DNA from: Burkholderiaceae bacterium
Lineage (GTDB): Bacteria; Pseudomonadota; Gammaproteobacteria; Burkholderiales; Burkholderiaceae
Direction: 5' to 3'
Length of the DNA stretch: 17,964 bases
Assembly (NCBI GenBank): GCA_947373615.1
Contig: CANBYN010000009.1
Location: forward strand, 1-17,964
A program made the translations under genes and the position numbers. The notes under the pieces are model-generated. The model made no database searches and was not told where the DNA came from. It saw only the letters and a program-made list of their open reading frames with translations. Positions 6,182-13,584 of the stretch are shown here, piece by piece. How positions within the stretch are numbered: position 1 is the first letter of the stretch; every line of letters starts with the position of its first letter.

Positions 6182-6592
6182 CTACCTCCAGAAAATTGAA
6201 ACCTTTTGTGGCACATCACGCTTAATCGAGATAGATCTTCTCTGAATTGCTCCTTCGTAACTTGCCTCGATGGCATAGTCACCCGATTCCAAGTTAATTA
6301 GCATATAAGGTCCATCAGCCTGAGCATCAAAGATAACTTGCTTCATGATGTTGACTACTTTAATCTTGGCTCCAAAAATCCAGACACCTTTGCCATGTTC
6401 AACCTGAGACAACTCCAATAGTAAAGGCCATTGCTTGGCCTCTGCAAGGAGGGATACCGCCTCACCTTCACCAACACCACCAGTGATGTAGGAGATACCT
6501 TCGGAATGTTGAGTCTCAGGAATTTGCGCAAGGGTTAGCGCACTCATTACTAGCACATAAAGAGGAAAAAGAAGCTTAAGAAGTCCTTTCAT
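6182..6592 (-). CDS. Exported carboxypeptidase-regulatory-like domain protein
   Basis: This 136-residue protein has a signal peptide (hydrophobic core LLFPLYVLVMSALTLA, cleavage near residue 22-23). The only recognisable part is at the C-terminus, about residues 80-130. ADGPYMLINLESGDYAIEAS followed by YEGAIQRRSISI has the beta-sandwich rhythm of carboxypeptidase-regulatory-like (transthyretin-like) domains, which are usually protein-contact or adhesion modules with no catalysis. The middle part, from GGVGEGEA onward, is not recognised. AGGATAG before the ATG serves as ribosome site. The gene begins just beyond the terminator of the qor gene, so it has its own promoter or depends on readthrough. 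The domain call is tentative; export is more certain. Confidence 0.65.
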   Translation of the reverse strand: MKGLLKLLFPLYVLVMSALTLAQIPETQHSEGISYITGGVGEGEAVSLLAEAKQWPLLLELSQVEHGKGVWIFGAKIKVVNIMKQVIFDAQADGPYMLINLESGDYAIEASYEGAIQRRSISIKRDVPQKVSIFWR

Positions 6593-6620
6593 GTTTCTAT
6601 CCTACGCCTCTTTAGCTCAT

Positions 6621-6650
6621 AAAAAAAGCCTCGCAAAGGCGAGGCTTTTT
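6621..6650 (-). terminator. Terminator of the DUF2452-qor unit
   Basis: AAAAAGCCTCGC (6623-6634) and GCGAGGCTTTTT (6639-6650) form a perfect 12-bp stem with a 4-base loop. On the minus strand a T run follows the stem. It lies 16 bases past the qor stop codon. The symmetry would also allow termination on the plus strand, but no plus-strand gene is near. Confidence 0.85.
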
Positions 6651-6666
6651 AACTTCATACCAAGGC

Positions 6667-7647
6667 TTATGGGATCATGACAATCGCGCCAGACACCGTA
6701 CGCCCTTCAGCTGCACGATGCGCATCTGCGGCTTGCTCCAAAGGAAACTTAGCTCCAATCTGAACCTTAACTTGTCCTTTGGCAATTGCATCAAATACTG
6801 CTTTTGCATTTTCTTGCAACAAGGCTGGCGTGGCATTGTGTGGAAATACAGAAGGTCTTGTTAAAAACAGACAGCCCTTCTTGTTGAGAATCTCTGGTTG
6901 AATTTCTGGAGCTGGGCCAGAAGCTGCGCCGAACAAGGCGACAGTGCCAAAAGGTGCTGTGCACTCCAAAGATCCCAAGAACGTAGTTTTGGCTACAGAG
7001 TCATAAACTATATTAGCTTTACGTCCGCCCGTAGCCTTAATCACTTCCTCCACCCAATTTGGCTGTGAGTAATCTACGACTGCGTCACACCCAGCTTCTT
7101 TGGCGGCAATAAATTTAGCGGGTGAACCAACAGTGCCCACCACAAATGCGCCCAGAGCTTTTGCCCAGCCTGCCAAAATTTGACCTACACCACCGGCAGC
7201 GGCATGAACCAAAACAACATCGCCCGCTTTTACTTTATAAGTTTTTTGTACCAAGTATTGAGCAGTCATTGCCTTAAAGAAAACCGCAGCAGCAACTTCG
7301 TCAGAAATATTGCTCGGTAAGGGAACCAACTTATCCGCAGCTACATTCCGTGCGCTTGCATAAGCACCAATACCAGCATTCATATATACAACGCGGTCAC
7401 CCACTTTAAGAGTTGTAACACCCTCACCGAGCGCCTCAACCACACCAACGCCCTCGTGACCAAGACCGGTAGGCGTTTCAAGAGGATAGGCTCCTGAGCG
7501 TTGATATACATCAATGAAATTAAATCCAATGGCAGTTTGACGAATCTGAACTTCACCTTTAGCGGGGGGAGGTAATTCTTTATCAATTAACTTAATTACG
7601 TCTGCGCTACCAAGTTCAGACAGACTAACGACTCGAGCTGTTGTCAC
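6667..7647 (-). CDS. qor: Zinc-independent quinone oxidoreductase (QorA-type MDR)
   Basis: The protein is 326 residues, the usual length for QorA. The GroES-like domain contains TGLGHEGVGVVEALGEGV, and lacks the cysteine ligands of zinc alcohol dehydrogenases. The Rossmann domain begins at VHAAAGGVGQILAGWAKALG with the AAAGGVG NADPH motif typical of quinone oxidoreductases. The expected reaction is NADPH-dependent reduction of quinones or related enones in the cytoplasm. The start is GTG, preceded by AAGGTGA; the ATG overlapping it runs at once into TGA in another frame. It lies 35 bases after the DUF2452 gene and is followed by a strong terminator, so the two probably form one transcript. 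Family assignment is firm; substrate is not. Confidence 0.92.
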   Translation of the reverse strand: MTTARVVSLSELGSADVIKLIDKELPPPAKGEVQIRQTAIGFNFIDVYQRSGAYPLETPTGLGHEGVGVVEALGEGVTTLKVGDRVVYMNAGIGAYASARNVAADKLVPLPSNISDEVAAAVFFKAMTAQYLVQKTYKVKAGDVVLVHAAAGGVGQILAGWAKALGAFVVGTVGSPAKFIAAKEAGCDAVVDYSQPNWVEEVIKATGGRKANIVYDSVAKTTFLGSLECTAPFGTVALFGAASGPAPEIQPEILNKKGCLFLTRPSVFPHNATPALLQENAKAVFDAIAKGQVKVQIGAKFPLEQAADAHRAAEGRTVSGAIVMIP

Positions 7648-7682
7648 ATGTCACCTTATTAATTTTTTATTTGAAAAAAAGA

Positions 7683-8117
7683 TCATACAGCAAGGGCATC
7701 TTCTTCAATCACCGCCCAAGTACTGTCGCCCAACTTCTTTACTGCCATCGAATAAGTCCACCCTTCTGGAATACCGCAACTCCATTCCTTTGGACCATTC
7801 TGAATTAATACATTGACCGCATTTCTCCCATCAAAATAGAGATGGTAAATTTTTCCATGTATTGGGTTAAAGCTATATTTTGCGCCATGAACCATCTCGG
7901 TTGCATCTAGCCTTGCTTGCAGCGCTCTAGCCTGCTTCATTAAAACATTAGCCTGCTCCATGATGCGCTCGTATTCTTGCTTGGCATTCTGGCGAGCAAC
8001 ATTCACAGCCTTATCTTTTTCCTCAACCACCTTAATAGGCGCAAATACAGGTGCACCAACTTCCATTGGATATTCAATCCCCGCATGTCTTGCTGGATCG
8101 GTATCTTCTATTCTCAT
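7683..8117 (-). CDS. DUF2452-like protein
   Basis: The product is 144 residues, with no signal peptide or membrane helix. The N-terminal part (residues 12-30, GIEYPMEVGAPVFAPIKVV) is followed by a helical, Gln-rich and Ala-rich stretch (about 35-70) likely to be a coiled coil. A C-terminal domain contains YSFNPIHGKIYHLYF and GIPEGWTYSMAV. This order matches my memory of DUF2452 proteins, whose function is unknown. The segment that places a side chain or cofactor next to phosphate binding in other families is absent. The ribosome site is weak (GAGAG well upstream of the ATG). It precedes qor by 35 bases and probably shares its transcript. Confidence 0.65.
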   Translation of the reverse strand: MRIEDTDPARHAGIEYPMEVGAPVFAPIKVVEEKDKAVNVARQNAKQEYERIMEQANVLMKQARALQARLDATEMVHGAKYSFNPIHGKIYHLYFDGRNAVNVLIQNGPKEWSCGIPEGWTYSMAVKKLGDSTWAVIEEDALAV

Positions 8118-8217
8118 TGGAACTTAATATCTCTCTGAAATTCAGTTAATTAATCTAGGCTTTATCTACGCAAGATAAGACGCGTGAGAAAGTGTGACAC
8201 AAATTCAGGGCTTTTGC

Positions 8218-8766
8218 TTAGCGCTTATAGAAGCTCAAAGTAACCTCTCCAAGCTCTATGCCAAACTTGCTCATTTTGGCTTTATTGAGCATTACTTTGG
8301 GGGTGATTAGGTACATCCAGTCATTAAATTGCACGTTATATATGGTGCCATCCACCGGCAAAGCCAAGGTGTAGGTCCATTTGAGAGCGTTTCCGGATAA
8401 GCCCCCCTGAGCATCTCCAACTACATCATCGGCTCTGCCAATGTATTTTCCAGGCGACTGTTCAGTCAAAGTCCAAATACGTTTTTGCTTCGTACCATCC
8501 GAGTAATCAAAACTTTCATCTAAAGTACCTACCTTCTTTCCATCCACTACGGTCCAACTGGCATTTATCAATACAGTGAATCGCTTTTTCACCTCTCCAC
8601 TGCGATCCGTGAAGATGCCATAGGCATCAATGGTTCCTGAAAAATACTCGCTGAGATCCAAAGTTGGTTTTTCATTTGCGTATTGCGTAACTTTCGGAGA
8701 AGAACACGAAATCAGGCATAAGCTACAACTCAGAACAAATACCCAATGCGATAGAAAAGATTTCAT
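8218..8766 (-). CDS. DUF3833 family lipoprotein
   Basis: The product is 182 residues with a lipoprotein signal peptide; the lipobox is LISC, with the lipidated cysteine at residue 21. The body matches DUF3833. The phrases LDLSEYFSGTIDAYGIFTDR, RIWTLTEQSPGKYIGRADDV and LPVDGTIYNVQFNDWMYLI are characteristic, and the length is typical. DUF3833 genes are found in proteobacterial loci with cyclopropane-fatty-acid-synthase-like enzymes, DUF1365 and chalcone-isomerase-like proteins, linked to membrane lipid modification and singlet-oxygen stress. Here only the isomerase-like gene (3 bases upstream) and a DUF393 gene are present. It is probably inserted in the inner face of the outer membrane or outer face of the inner membrane. 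Its molecular role is unknown. Confidence 0.87.
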   Translation of the reverse strand: MKSFLSHWVFVLSCSLCLISCSSPKVTQYANEKPTLDLSEYFSGTIDAYGIFTDRSGEVKKRFTVLINASWTVVDGKKVGTLDESFDYSDGTKQKRIWTLTEQSPGKYIGRADDVVGDAQGGLSGNALKWTYTLALPVDGTIYNVQFNDWMYLITPKVMLNKAKMSKFGIELGEVTLSFYKR

Positions 8767-8769
8767 TAG

Positions 8770-9321
8770 TTAACATGCCTCATTAAAAATCGGTGGGGGA
8801 CAACTCTGTCCAAGTAATTCTGTTCGAAGATTCGGTGCGCTAGTTTTAGGATCTAACCAAATCCCAAAGAAGGCTTTAGGAAAATCACCCCCTGGTACTT
8901 GCGCTATCTGCTTACCATTGTGATAAAAAATTGTGCCATGTTTTGGGGCGTAAACCGCAGTCAAAGTTTGACCAGATTCAACATTTGGTAAAAATGCAGC
9001 CAAGTTCTTGCCCCATAGCGCGGCCTGCATATCGGGCACCCCGATTCTCTTCATTTCCTCTACGGAGCGATTGGCAATGGATATGCCAGAGAACGATTTT
9101 TGATAATGCATTTCGAGCGCAAATTCTGGGGAGCTTAAATTTCCAGATCGGTAAAAGGATGCATCATAAATATGCAATCCCCACCAAGTTAGCCTGCCGC
9201 TTCCCTGAAGTTTTGCTGAAGTTAACAAAGGCTCCACATAAGCAAGATCACCCCCATAAACCGAGGATATGGATAAGCTAAAAAGCGTAGCAATTATGAG
9301 GAGATATTGAGATGCCTTCAT
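8770..9321 (-). CDS. Exported chalcone-isomerase-like protein
   Basis: The product is 183 residues with a signal peptide ending near SSVYG (residue 23). The mature part follows the bacterial chalcone-isomerase-like family. LQGSGRLTWWGLHIYDASFY comes first, then FALEMHYQKSFSGISIANRS, a WGKNLAAFLPNVESGQTL block and FYHNGKQIAQVPGGDFPKAF. These relatives share the fold of plant chalcone isomerase but are not known to act on flavonoids. Export also separates it from the plant enzymes, so I do not claim isomerase activity. A lipid or fatty-acid ligand is plausible from related folds and from the DUF3833 neighbour. The ATG overlaps the DUF393 stop codon by four bases (ATGA). An extra cysteine-containing tail (QSCPPPIFNEAC) closes the protein. 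Confidence 0.85.
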   Translation of the reverse strand: MKASQYLLIIATLFSLSISSVYGGDLAYVEPLLTSAKLQGSGRLTWWGLHIYDASFYRSGNLSSPEFALEMHYQKSFSGISIANRSVEEMKRIGVPDMQAALWGKNLAAFLPNVESGQTLTAVYAPKHGTIFYHNGKQIAQVPGGDFPKAFFGIWLDPKTSAPNLRTELLGQSCPPPIFNEAC

Positions 9322-9728
9322 ATACTTGATTTTTTAGCGCCCCTTTGAGCAAAACGCAATGCAGTCGGACCAAGCAAACTAGAAAATGCATGTCTATTTT
9401 TGGCAAAAAATTTATAACCCAACCGTAATATAGGTTGCAAAGCTTTTCTTGAAAAGAGCCAAGCTAAAGCCGGAAGATCTGCCCTTCGATAAGCCTCTGG
9501 AAACACTGAAACGCCCTGTATAAGACTCCCACTAGCATATTGACCATACATTGTCGCTAACGCAGCATCACAGGTGACGCCTACCCTCTCTGGATCAAAG
9601 AGATCAGAATTGATATCAATGAATTCTAATAAATTCGCCTTATTTCTTCCGGACAAAAAAAGAATTTCTGCCTGACATAAAGGACAAGCGCCATCGTAAT
9701 ACAAAGTGAGTTTTTCCAATTGATTCAT
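9318..9728 (-). CDS. DCC family (DUF393) thiol-disulfide-oxidoreductase-like protein
   Basis: The product is 136 residues and matches the DCC/DUF393 family. The signature LYYDGACPLCQAEI at residues 9-22 includes the D-x2-C-x2-C motif (D12, C15, C18), which resembles a thioredoxin-like active site. The family is predicted to act in thiol-disulfide chemistry, although little is proven. There is no signal peptide; the C-terminal half is basic and may touch the membrane. It is the first gene of a three-gene unit with the chalcone-isomerase-like and DUF3833 genes, joined by a four-base overlap. It is divergent from the DUF2237 gene, with a 62-base gap containing a small palindrome TTTATTCAATAAA (9747-9759). 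Confidence 0.87.
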   Translation of the reverse strand: MNQLEKLTLYYDGACPLCQAEILFLSGRNKANLLEFIDINSDLFDPERVGVTCDAALATMYGQYASGSLIQGVSVFPEAYRRADLPALAWLFSRKALQPILRLGYKFFAKNRHAFSSLLGPTALRFAQRGAKKSSI

Positions 9729-9790
9729 TGCTCAGCAAGTTTAAGCTTTATTCAATAAACTGGTTGTCTGTCACGTCACTAAAGGTATCC

Positions 9791-10165
9791 ATGCAAAAGG
9801 AAGTAGCTCTTAATGTTTTTGGCGAACCTCTCATTCCTTGCTCTTTTGACCCCCTTACTGGCTTTTTCAGGGATGGGTGCTGCAAAACCAATAGTCAAGA
9901 TACAGGCAGTCATTTGGTATGCGCTGTCGTAACCGCAGAGTTTCTTCAATTTAGTTATGAGCGAGGAAATGACCTTATTACCTCGAGACCCGAATATCAA
10001 TTTTCAGGCCTGAGGCCAGGAGATCAGTGGTGCCTTTGCATTAACCGCTGGGTCGAAGCAGTCAACGCTCAATGCGCCCCCTTCATTAAACTTGAAAGTA
10101 CTCATATTAAGGCGCTAGAAACTGTGCCACTAGATATCCTCAAACAATATTCGAGCGACGCTTGA
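9791..10165 (+). CDS. DUF2237 family protein
   Basis: The product is 124 residues, the usual DUF2237 size. The signature phrases are NVFGEPLIPCSFDPLTGFFR, DGCCKTNSQDTGSHLVCAVV, FSYERGNDLITSRPEYQFSG and LRPGDQWCLCINRW. Seven cysteines and their conserved spacing suggest a metal site or disulfides, but the function of the family is unknown. I start at the ATG at 9791, which has AAAGGT at a good distance. The frame is open to 9728, but that extension would be a poorly conserved 21-residue addition starting opposite the neighbouring gene's ATG. Its TGA overlaps the TTG start of the histone-deacetylase-family gene (TTGA), so the two are likely co-translated. Confidence 0.88.
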   Translation: MQKEVALNVFGEPLIPCSFDPLTGFFRDGCCKTNSQDTGSHLVCAVVTAEFLQFSYERGNDLITSRPEYQFSGLRPGDQWCLCINRWVEAVNAQCAPFIKLESTHIKALETVPLDILKQYSSDA

Positions 10166-11061
10166 AAGCGTTCTATTCCGATCATTTTGTTTTACCCCTT
10201 CCACAAGGGCATCGCTTTCCGATGGAAAAGTACTCTCGCTTAAGAGTTTTAGTAAGCGGACTAAAGGATATTGAGCTTGTCGAAGCTCCGTCTGCATCGG
10301 ATACACAAATTCTATATGCCCATGATCCAAACTATTTAATCAAGATCATCGAAGGAAAACTTTCGTCACAAGAACAAAAAGAAATTGGCTTTCCTTGGAG
10401 TGTAAAAATGGTTGAGCGCTCACGTCGCTCTGCTGGCGCCACAGTAGCTGCAGCAAAAACTGCCCTAGAGGAAGGAGTCGCCGCTAACCTTGCGGGCGGA
10501 ACGCATCACGCCTATCGAGACATGGGAAGTGGCTTTTGCGTCTTCAATGATGCTGTAATTGCAGCGCGCACCCTTCAAAATGAAGTGAACTCAAAACTCC
10601 AAATTGCCATAATTGATTTAGATGTTCACCAAGGAAACGGCACCGCATCGACCCTGAAAAATGATGCTTCCATCTTCACCTTCTCTATTCATGGCGAAAA
10701 TAACTTCCCCTTCAAAAAAGAACAGAGTGATCTAGATCTCGGTCTTGCAGACGGATGCACTGACCAAACTTATTTGGGCGCTCTTAATCAATGCTTAGAT
10801 CAGCTTGATTCTCGCTTTAAAGCCGATTGCATCATCTACCTGGCCGGCGCCGATCCTCATGAAGAGGATCGATTAGGCAGACTCAAAATTAGCAAAGATG
10901 GTATGAGAATAAGAGATGAAACAGTATTTGAATTTGCCGCACACAGAAAGTGTCCTGTTGCCTTCTCTATGGCAGGCGGCTATGGAAAAAATATTGACTC
11001 TACAGTAGATATTCATTTTCAGACCATTAAAACCGCGCTGCGCTTCTACGAACAACACTAA
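10162..11061 (+). CDS. Histone deacetylase superfamily (arginase-deacetylase fold) amidohydrolase
   Basis: The product is 299 residues. HH at 115-116 (AGGTHHA) is the catalytic histidine pair. DLDVHQGNGT at 152-161 supplies zinc ligands D154 and H156, and D231 in AGADPHEED is the third. Y274 in AGGYG is the catalytic tyrosine. Bacterial members act on acetylated small molecules such as polyamines or acetoin-related compounds, or on acetyl-lysine; the substrate here is not determined. The start is a TTG at 10162 overlapping the DUF2237 stop codon. No ATG is available before residue 21, and starting there would lose the conserved N-terminal strand FYSDHF. It converges on the phasin gene across 16 bases. 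Confidence 0.9.
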   Translation: MKAFYSDHFVLPLPQGHRFPMEKYSRLRVLVSGLKDIELVEAPSASDTQILYAHDPNYLIKIIEGKLSSQEQKEIGFPWSVKMVERSRRSAGATVAAAKTALEEGVAANLAGGTHHAYRDMGSGFCVFNDAVIAARTLQNEVNSKLQIAIIDLDVHQGNGTASTLKNDASIFTFSIHGENNFPFKKEQSDLDLGLADGCTDQTYLGALNQCLDQLDSRFKADCIIYLAGADPHEEDRLGRLKISKDGMRIRDETVFEFAAHRKCPVAFSMAGGYGKNIDSTVDIHFQTIKTALRFYEQH

Positions 11062-11077
11062 TTTCCAATGAAGGGCG

Positions 11078-11629
11078 CTAGCCTTTTTTCTTAGGGGCGC
11101 CTTTAGTGCTAGACAGATTGCTGACGTTTTCTACACTTTTTTCAAAATTGGCGAAAGAGTCCGCCATAGCTGCACGAATCAATTCAAAATTTTGTAGAGC
11201 ATTATTAAAAGAGGTCTTAAATACTGAAACGTAAGCCTCGCTACCCAGCGGTGCATTATCAGTAGCATCATTTACAAAATGAATGAGGTCAGCCTTCGAC
11301 TCCTGAATCATAATTTCTGCAATATCCGCCAACTCCTGATTCCCAGTTTTCAAAACCTGAAGTAACTGATTGTGGTATTGCGAAATCTCTTTGGCAGCAT
11401 CTTGTAAAACCTCTGCATGAATGTATTCAAAGGCTGATTTTGGATCCTGCGTCTTCATGAGTTCAGATACTCGCTTCTGAATCAATGTTGCTAATTCTTG
11501 AGTAGCCTGCTGATTAATTTGTGCGATAGCTTGTGCGCTCTCGATCGCCACCCGTCCAGTGGCTTTAGTCGCATCAATAGCCCTTTGCTGACCCTTTGCG
11601 CTATTTACTTCAAATGGTTTCTTGCTCAT
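11078..11629 (-). CDS. Phasin family protein (PHA granule-associated)
   Basis: The product is 183 residues, almost wholly helical, rich in Ala, Gln and Glu, with no signal peptide or membrane helix. The central segment, from AIESAQAIAQINQQATQELA to VLKTGNQELADIAEIMIQES, has the amphipathic pattern of Burkholderiales phasins (Phasin_2 type). The protein ends in a Lys-rich tail (KGAPKKKG), also common in phasins. Phasins coat polyhydroxyalkanoate granules and control their number and size. The PHA synthase genes are not in this window. AAAGGT lies before the ATG. The gene stands alone, downstream of the SYLF terminator and convergent with the deacetylase-family gene. Confidence 0.85.
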   Translation of the reverse strand: MSKKPFEVNSAKGQQRAIDATKATGRVAIESAQAIAQINQQATQELATLIQKRVSELMKTQDPKSAFEYIHAEVLQDAAKEISQYHNQLLQVLKTGNQELADIAEIMIQESKADLIHFVNDATDNAPLGSEAYVSVFKTSFNNALQNFELIRAAMADSFANFEKSVENVSNLSSTKGAPKKKG

Positions 11630-11721
11630 ATAGACCTTTCTGATGGGTATGGATATTTACCAATCTACTCTCGTTAGAGAGCGTTTCTATAGAGAAATAC
11701 CAGTAGAACATGGCGGATACC

Positions 11722-11751
11722 AAAAAATCCAGCTATTGCTAACTGGATTTT
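11722..11751 (-). terminator. Terminator after the SYLF lipoprotein gene
   Basis: AAAATCCAG (11724-11732) and CTGGATTTT (11743-11751) form a 9-bp stem with a 10-base loop. Read on the minus strand it is followed by six T. It lies 27 bases past the SYLF stop codon and separates that unit from phasin. Confidence 0.8.
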
Positions 11752-11778
11752 AATAGGCCGTTCTTGACTACTTAATCC

Positions 11779-12426
11779 TTAATTGGCTGACTTCTTTTTT
11801 GGCAGGCTATTTAATGTGGCTGCGTCATTTAATTGTTGATCAACCAAATACAAAGTTCCGCCGTAGTTCGCTTGCAAATCGTACCCAGATAGACCTACGG
11901 TGTAGAAAGTGATTTCGGGATTAAATGAACGAATCGTTCCGCCAGATCCAGCAGAAAAATTAGCATCTACGTCAATGCCACCCTGCTGTCCATCAACCGA
12001 GGTAAGCAAGAATTGATCAATTGCCCCTGGAGTTTTAAAGATCGCAATTTGATATTGCACTTGGTATCCCGCGCCCAAGCCTTCTCCTGTTTTTAGATCC
12101 TGCATAAATATAGGTTCTTTACGGCGTTTATCAAATAAAACCCCCTCGCCCTTTGCCACTACGATCAAAACAATATTGACATTTGTGGCACTAAAAACCG
12201 CATAGCCTGCCGCCGCATCAATTTGTTTTTGAATCGCAGGATTTTGCTTAATCAAAGTGTCAAGACCTGTCTTTGACATATGAATGGTAGCCGCTCGCTT
12301 CTGAATAATTTCTTCTTGGGATAATGTTTTAGCGTTTTTCCCATTCGATTGACAGCCAGAAAGGAAAGTGGCCGCAATCAACACTGTAAAGACATACTTA
12401 GAAAGAGTTTTAAATTTGAATGACAT
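11779..12426 (-). CDS. SYLF/YSC84 domain lipoprotein
   Basis: The product is 215 residues with a lipoprotein signal peptide; the lipobox is LSGC, cysteine at residue 25. The domain from about residue 70 (AAGYAVFSATNVNIV, KGEGVLFDKRRKEPIFMQDL, GAGYQVQYQIAIF, VDANFSAGS, TVGLSGYDLQANYGGTLYLV) follows the SYLF/YSC84 pattern. That domain binds phospholipids in eukaryotic homologues. In bacteria it appears as envelope lipoproteins of unknown role. It begins 8 bases after the stop of the choloylglycine-hydrolase-family gene and has no strong ribosome site, so coupled translation is likely. A terminator follows. Confidence 0.87.
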   Translation of the reverse strand: MSFKFKTLSKYVFTVLIAATFLSGCQSNGKNAKTLSQEEIIQKRAATIHMSKTGLDTLIKQNPAIQKQIDAAAGYAVFSATNVNIVLIVVAKGEGVLFDKRRKEPIFMQDLKTGEGLGAGYQVQYQIAIFKTPGAIDQFLLTSVDGQQGGIDVDANFSAGSGGTIRSFNPEITFYTVGLSGYDLQANYGGTLYLVDQQLNDAATLNSLPKKKSAN

Positions 12427-12434
12427 ATTAAAAG

Positions 12435-13544
12435 TTAATTTACAGAAATTGTAGAAAGAGGCTTATCTAATTTGATGTACTTTATGTCTTTAGAATTTAC
12501 ATCTATTTTTTTAAGATCAAAAGTGTAGATTTTAGTATTTTCAAACATTTTTAGGCTATAGATCAAATTTTTATTATCAGCCACCGCTGTCCATTCAGTG
12601 GTTTCAATCCCACCAGCACCTCCACCATAAGCATTAGATGCGGGCAAGCTAATTGCACCAGGTGGAATATCAAAACTACCTAAGATGTGCCAAGCAGTAT
12701 TCACCTGCTGGGAAGTTGGATAAGTAGTTGGGGCCGACTTCGATAAAAACAATGCGCGAATAAAGCGGCTTGGGCTTAAATAATCACCAGGTAAACCATG
12801 CAAGCCACTACCAGAACTGGGTGGAACATAGGTGGCGCCGTTGATTATGATTGGATTTTTCTCAACATTAGATAAATTCGCATAATTACCAATATTGTTT
12901 AGCTGCTCCCTAAAGGCTGGATCATTTGTCATAACACCTGTTGGGTTATCGGTAATAACTAGTTCGCCCTTTAGATACTCAATGACTATGCTTTTGCCTT
13001 TTGCATCATGCAATGTCATGCGAACGGGAGCAGATTGATTGTTGTATGCCGGAATAGTCGAGCGATTTACCTTTATCTTCTGAAAGCCAACCTTTACTTC
13101 ATCAACAGTTGCAAAATTAGTCAAGGCATAGATCAAAATTTGAACCGATGCAATACTATTTGATGAATCTGCTGGGCTTACAACTTGGTAAACCGCTGTA
13201 TTAGGAGCATTTAGTAAGCCACCAACTAAACCTTTTTCATTCATACCATCTAAAAGAATGGGCATACCTAAGCCATTCATACCAGCAGCCGCATGCTTAG
13301 TTGTCCAATTCAGTCCGGTACCAGGTTTACCATCTACACCAACACCAGGCAGTGGCATATTTCTAGGAATCACCGTTAACTGCGATTTGAGCGGTAAACC
13401 AAATTCCATGGTTCGCCCATAAACATACCCTCCATCACTGCCTTTTAGTAAGAAGCTGGTACAGGCATTGCTCACCAATGGTGCAAAAGCTAAGACAGCC
13501 GAAACCGAAGCAGCTACTATTTTCTTAATGATTTTTTGTTTCAT
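12435..13544 (-). CDS. Exported choloylglycine hydrolase / penicillin V acylase family Ntn hydrolase
   Basis: The product is 369 residues. A 27-residue signal peptide ends in SNA, and the next residue is the catalytic cysteine C28 (CTSFLLKG), so cleavage would itself free the nucleophile. Other active-site positions are present. R44 and E47 lie in GRTMEF (many family members have Asp in place of E47). N102 is in GMNEKG, N207 in VMTNDP and R260 in LSPSRFIRA. The family hydrolyses linear amides: conjugated bile salts, penicillin V and, in some Gram-negative members, acyl-homoserine lactones. For a free-living bacterium the last kind of substrate, or an unknown amide, is more likely than bile salts; that is inference. 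AAAGGA lies before the ATG. It is co-directional with the SYLF gene. A broken small frame lies 40 bases upstream. Confidence 0.9.
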   Translation of the reverse strand: MKQKIIKKIVAASVSAVLAFAPLVSNACTSFLLKGSDGGYVYGRTMEFGLPLKSQLTVIPRNMPLPGVGVDGKPGTGLNWTTKHAAAGMNGLGMPILLDGMNEKGLVGGLLNAPNTAVYQVVSPADSSNSIASVQILIYALTNFATVDEVKVGFQKIKVNRSTIPAYNNQSAPVRMTLHDAKGKSIVIEYLKGELVITDNPTGVMTNDPAFREQLNNIGNYANLSNVEKNPIIINGATYVPPSSGSGLHGLPGDYLSPSRFIRALFLSKSAPTTYPTSQQVNTAWHILGSFDIPPGAISLPASNAYGGGAGGIETTEWTAVADNKNLIYSLKMFENTKIYTFDLKKIDVNSKDIKYIKLDKPLSTISVN

Positions 13545-13584
13545 TACTTTTCCTTTAAATCGTTTCTATTTATTCGAAAAAAAT

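Noticed and set aside
8931..9281. A 116-codon plus-strand open frame antisense to the chalcone-isomerase-like gene.
   Set aside because: It is antisense to a well-supported exported protein, has no ribosome site and no recognisable family.
9728..9790. Longer start of the DUF2237 protein.
   Set aside because: The extra 21 residues are not family-like and would begin opposite the start codon of the divergent gene; the ATG at 9791 has a good ribosome site.
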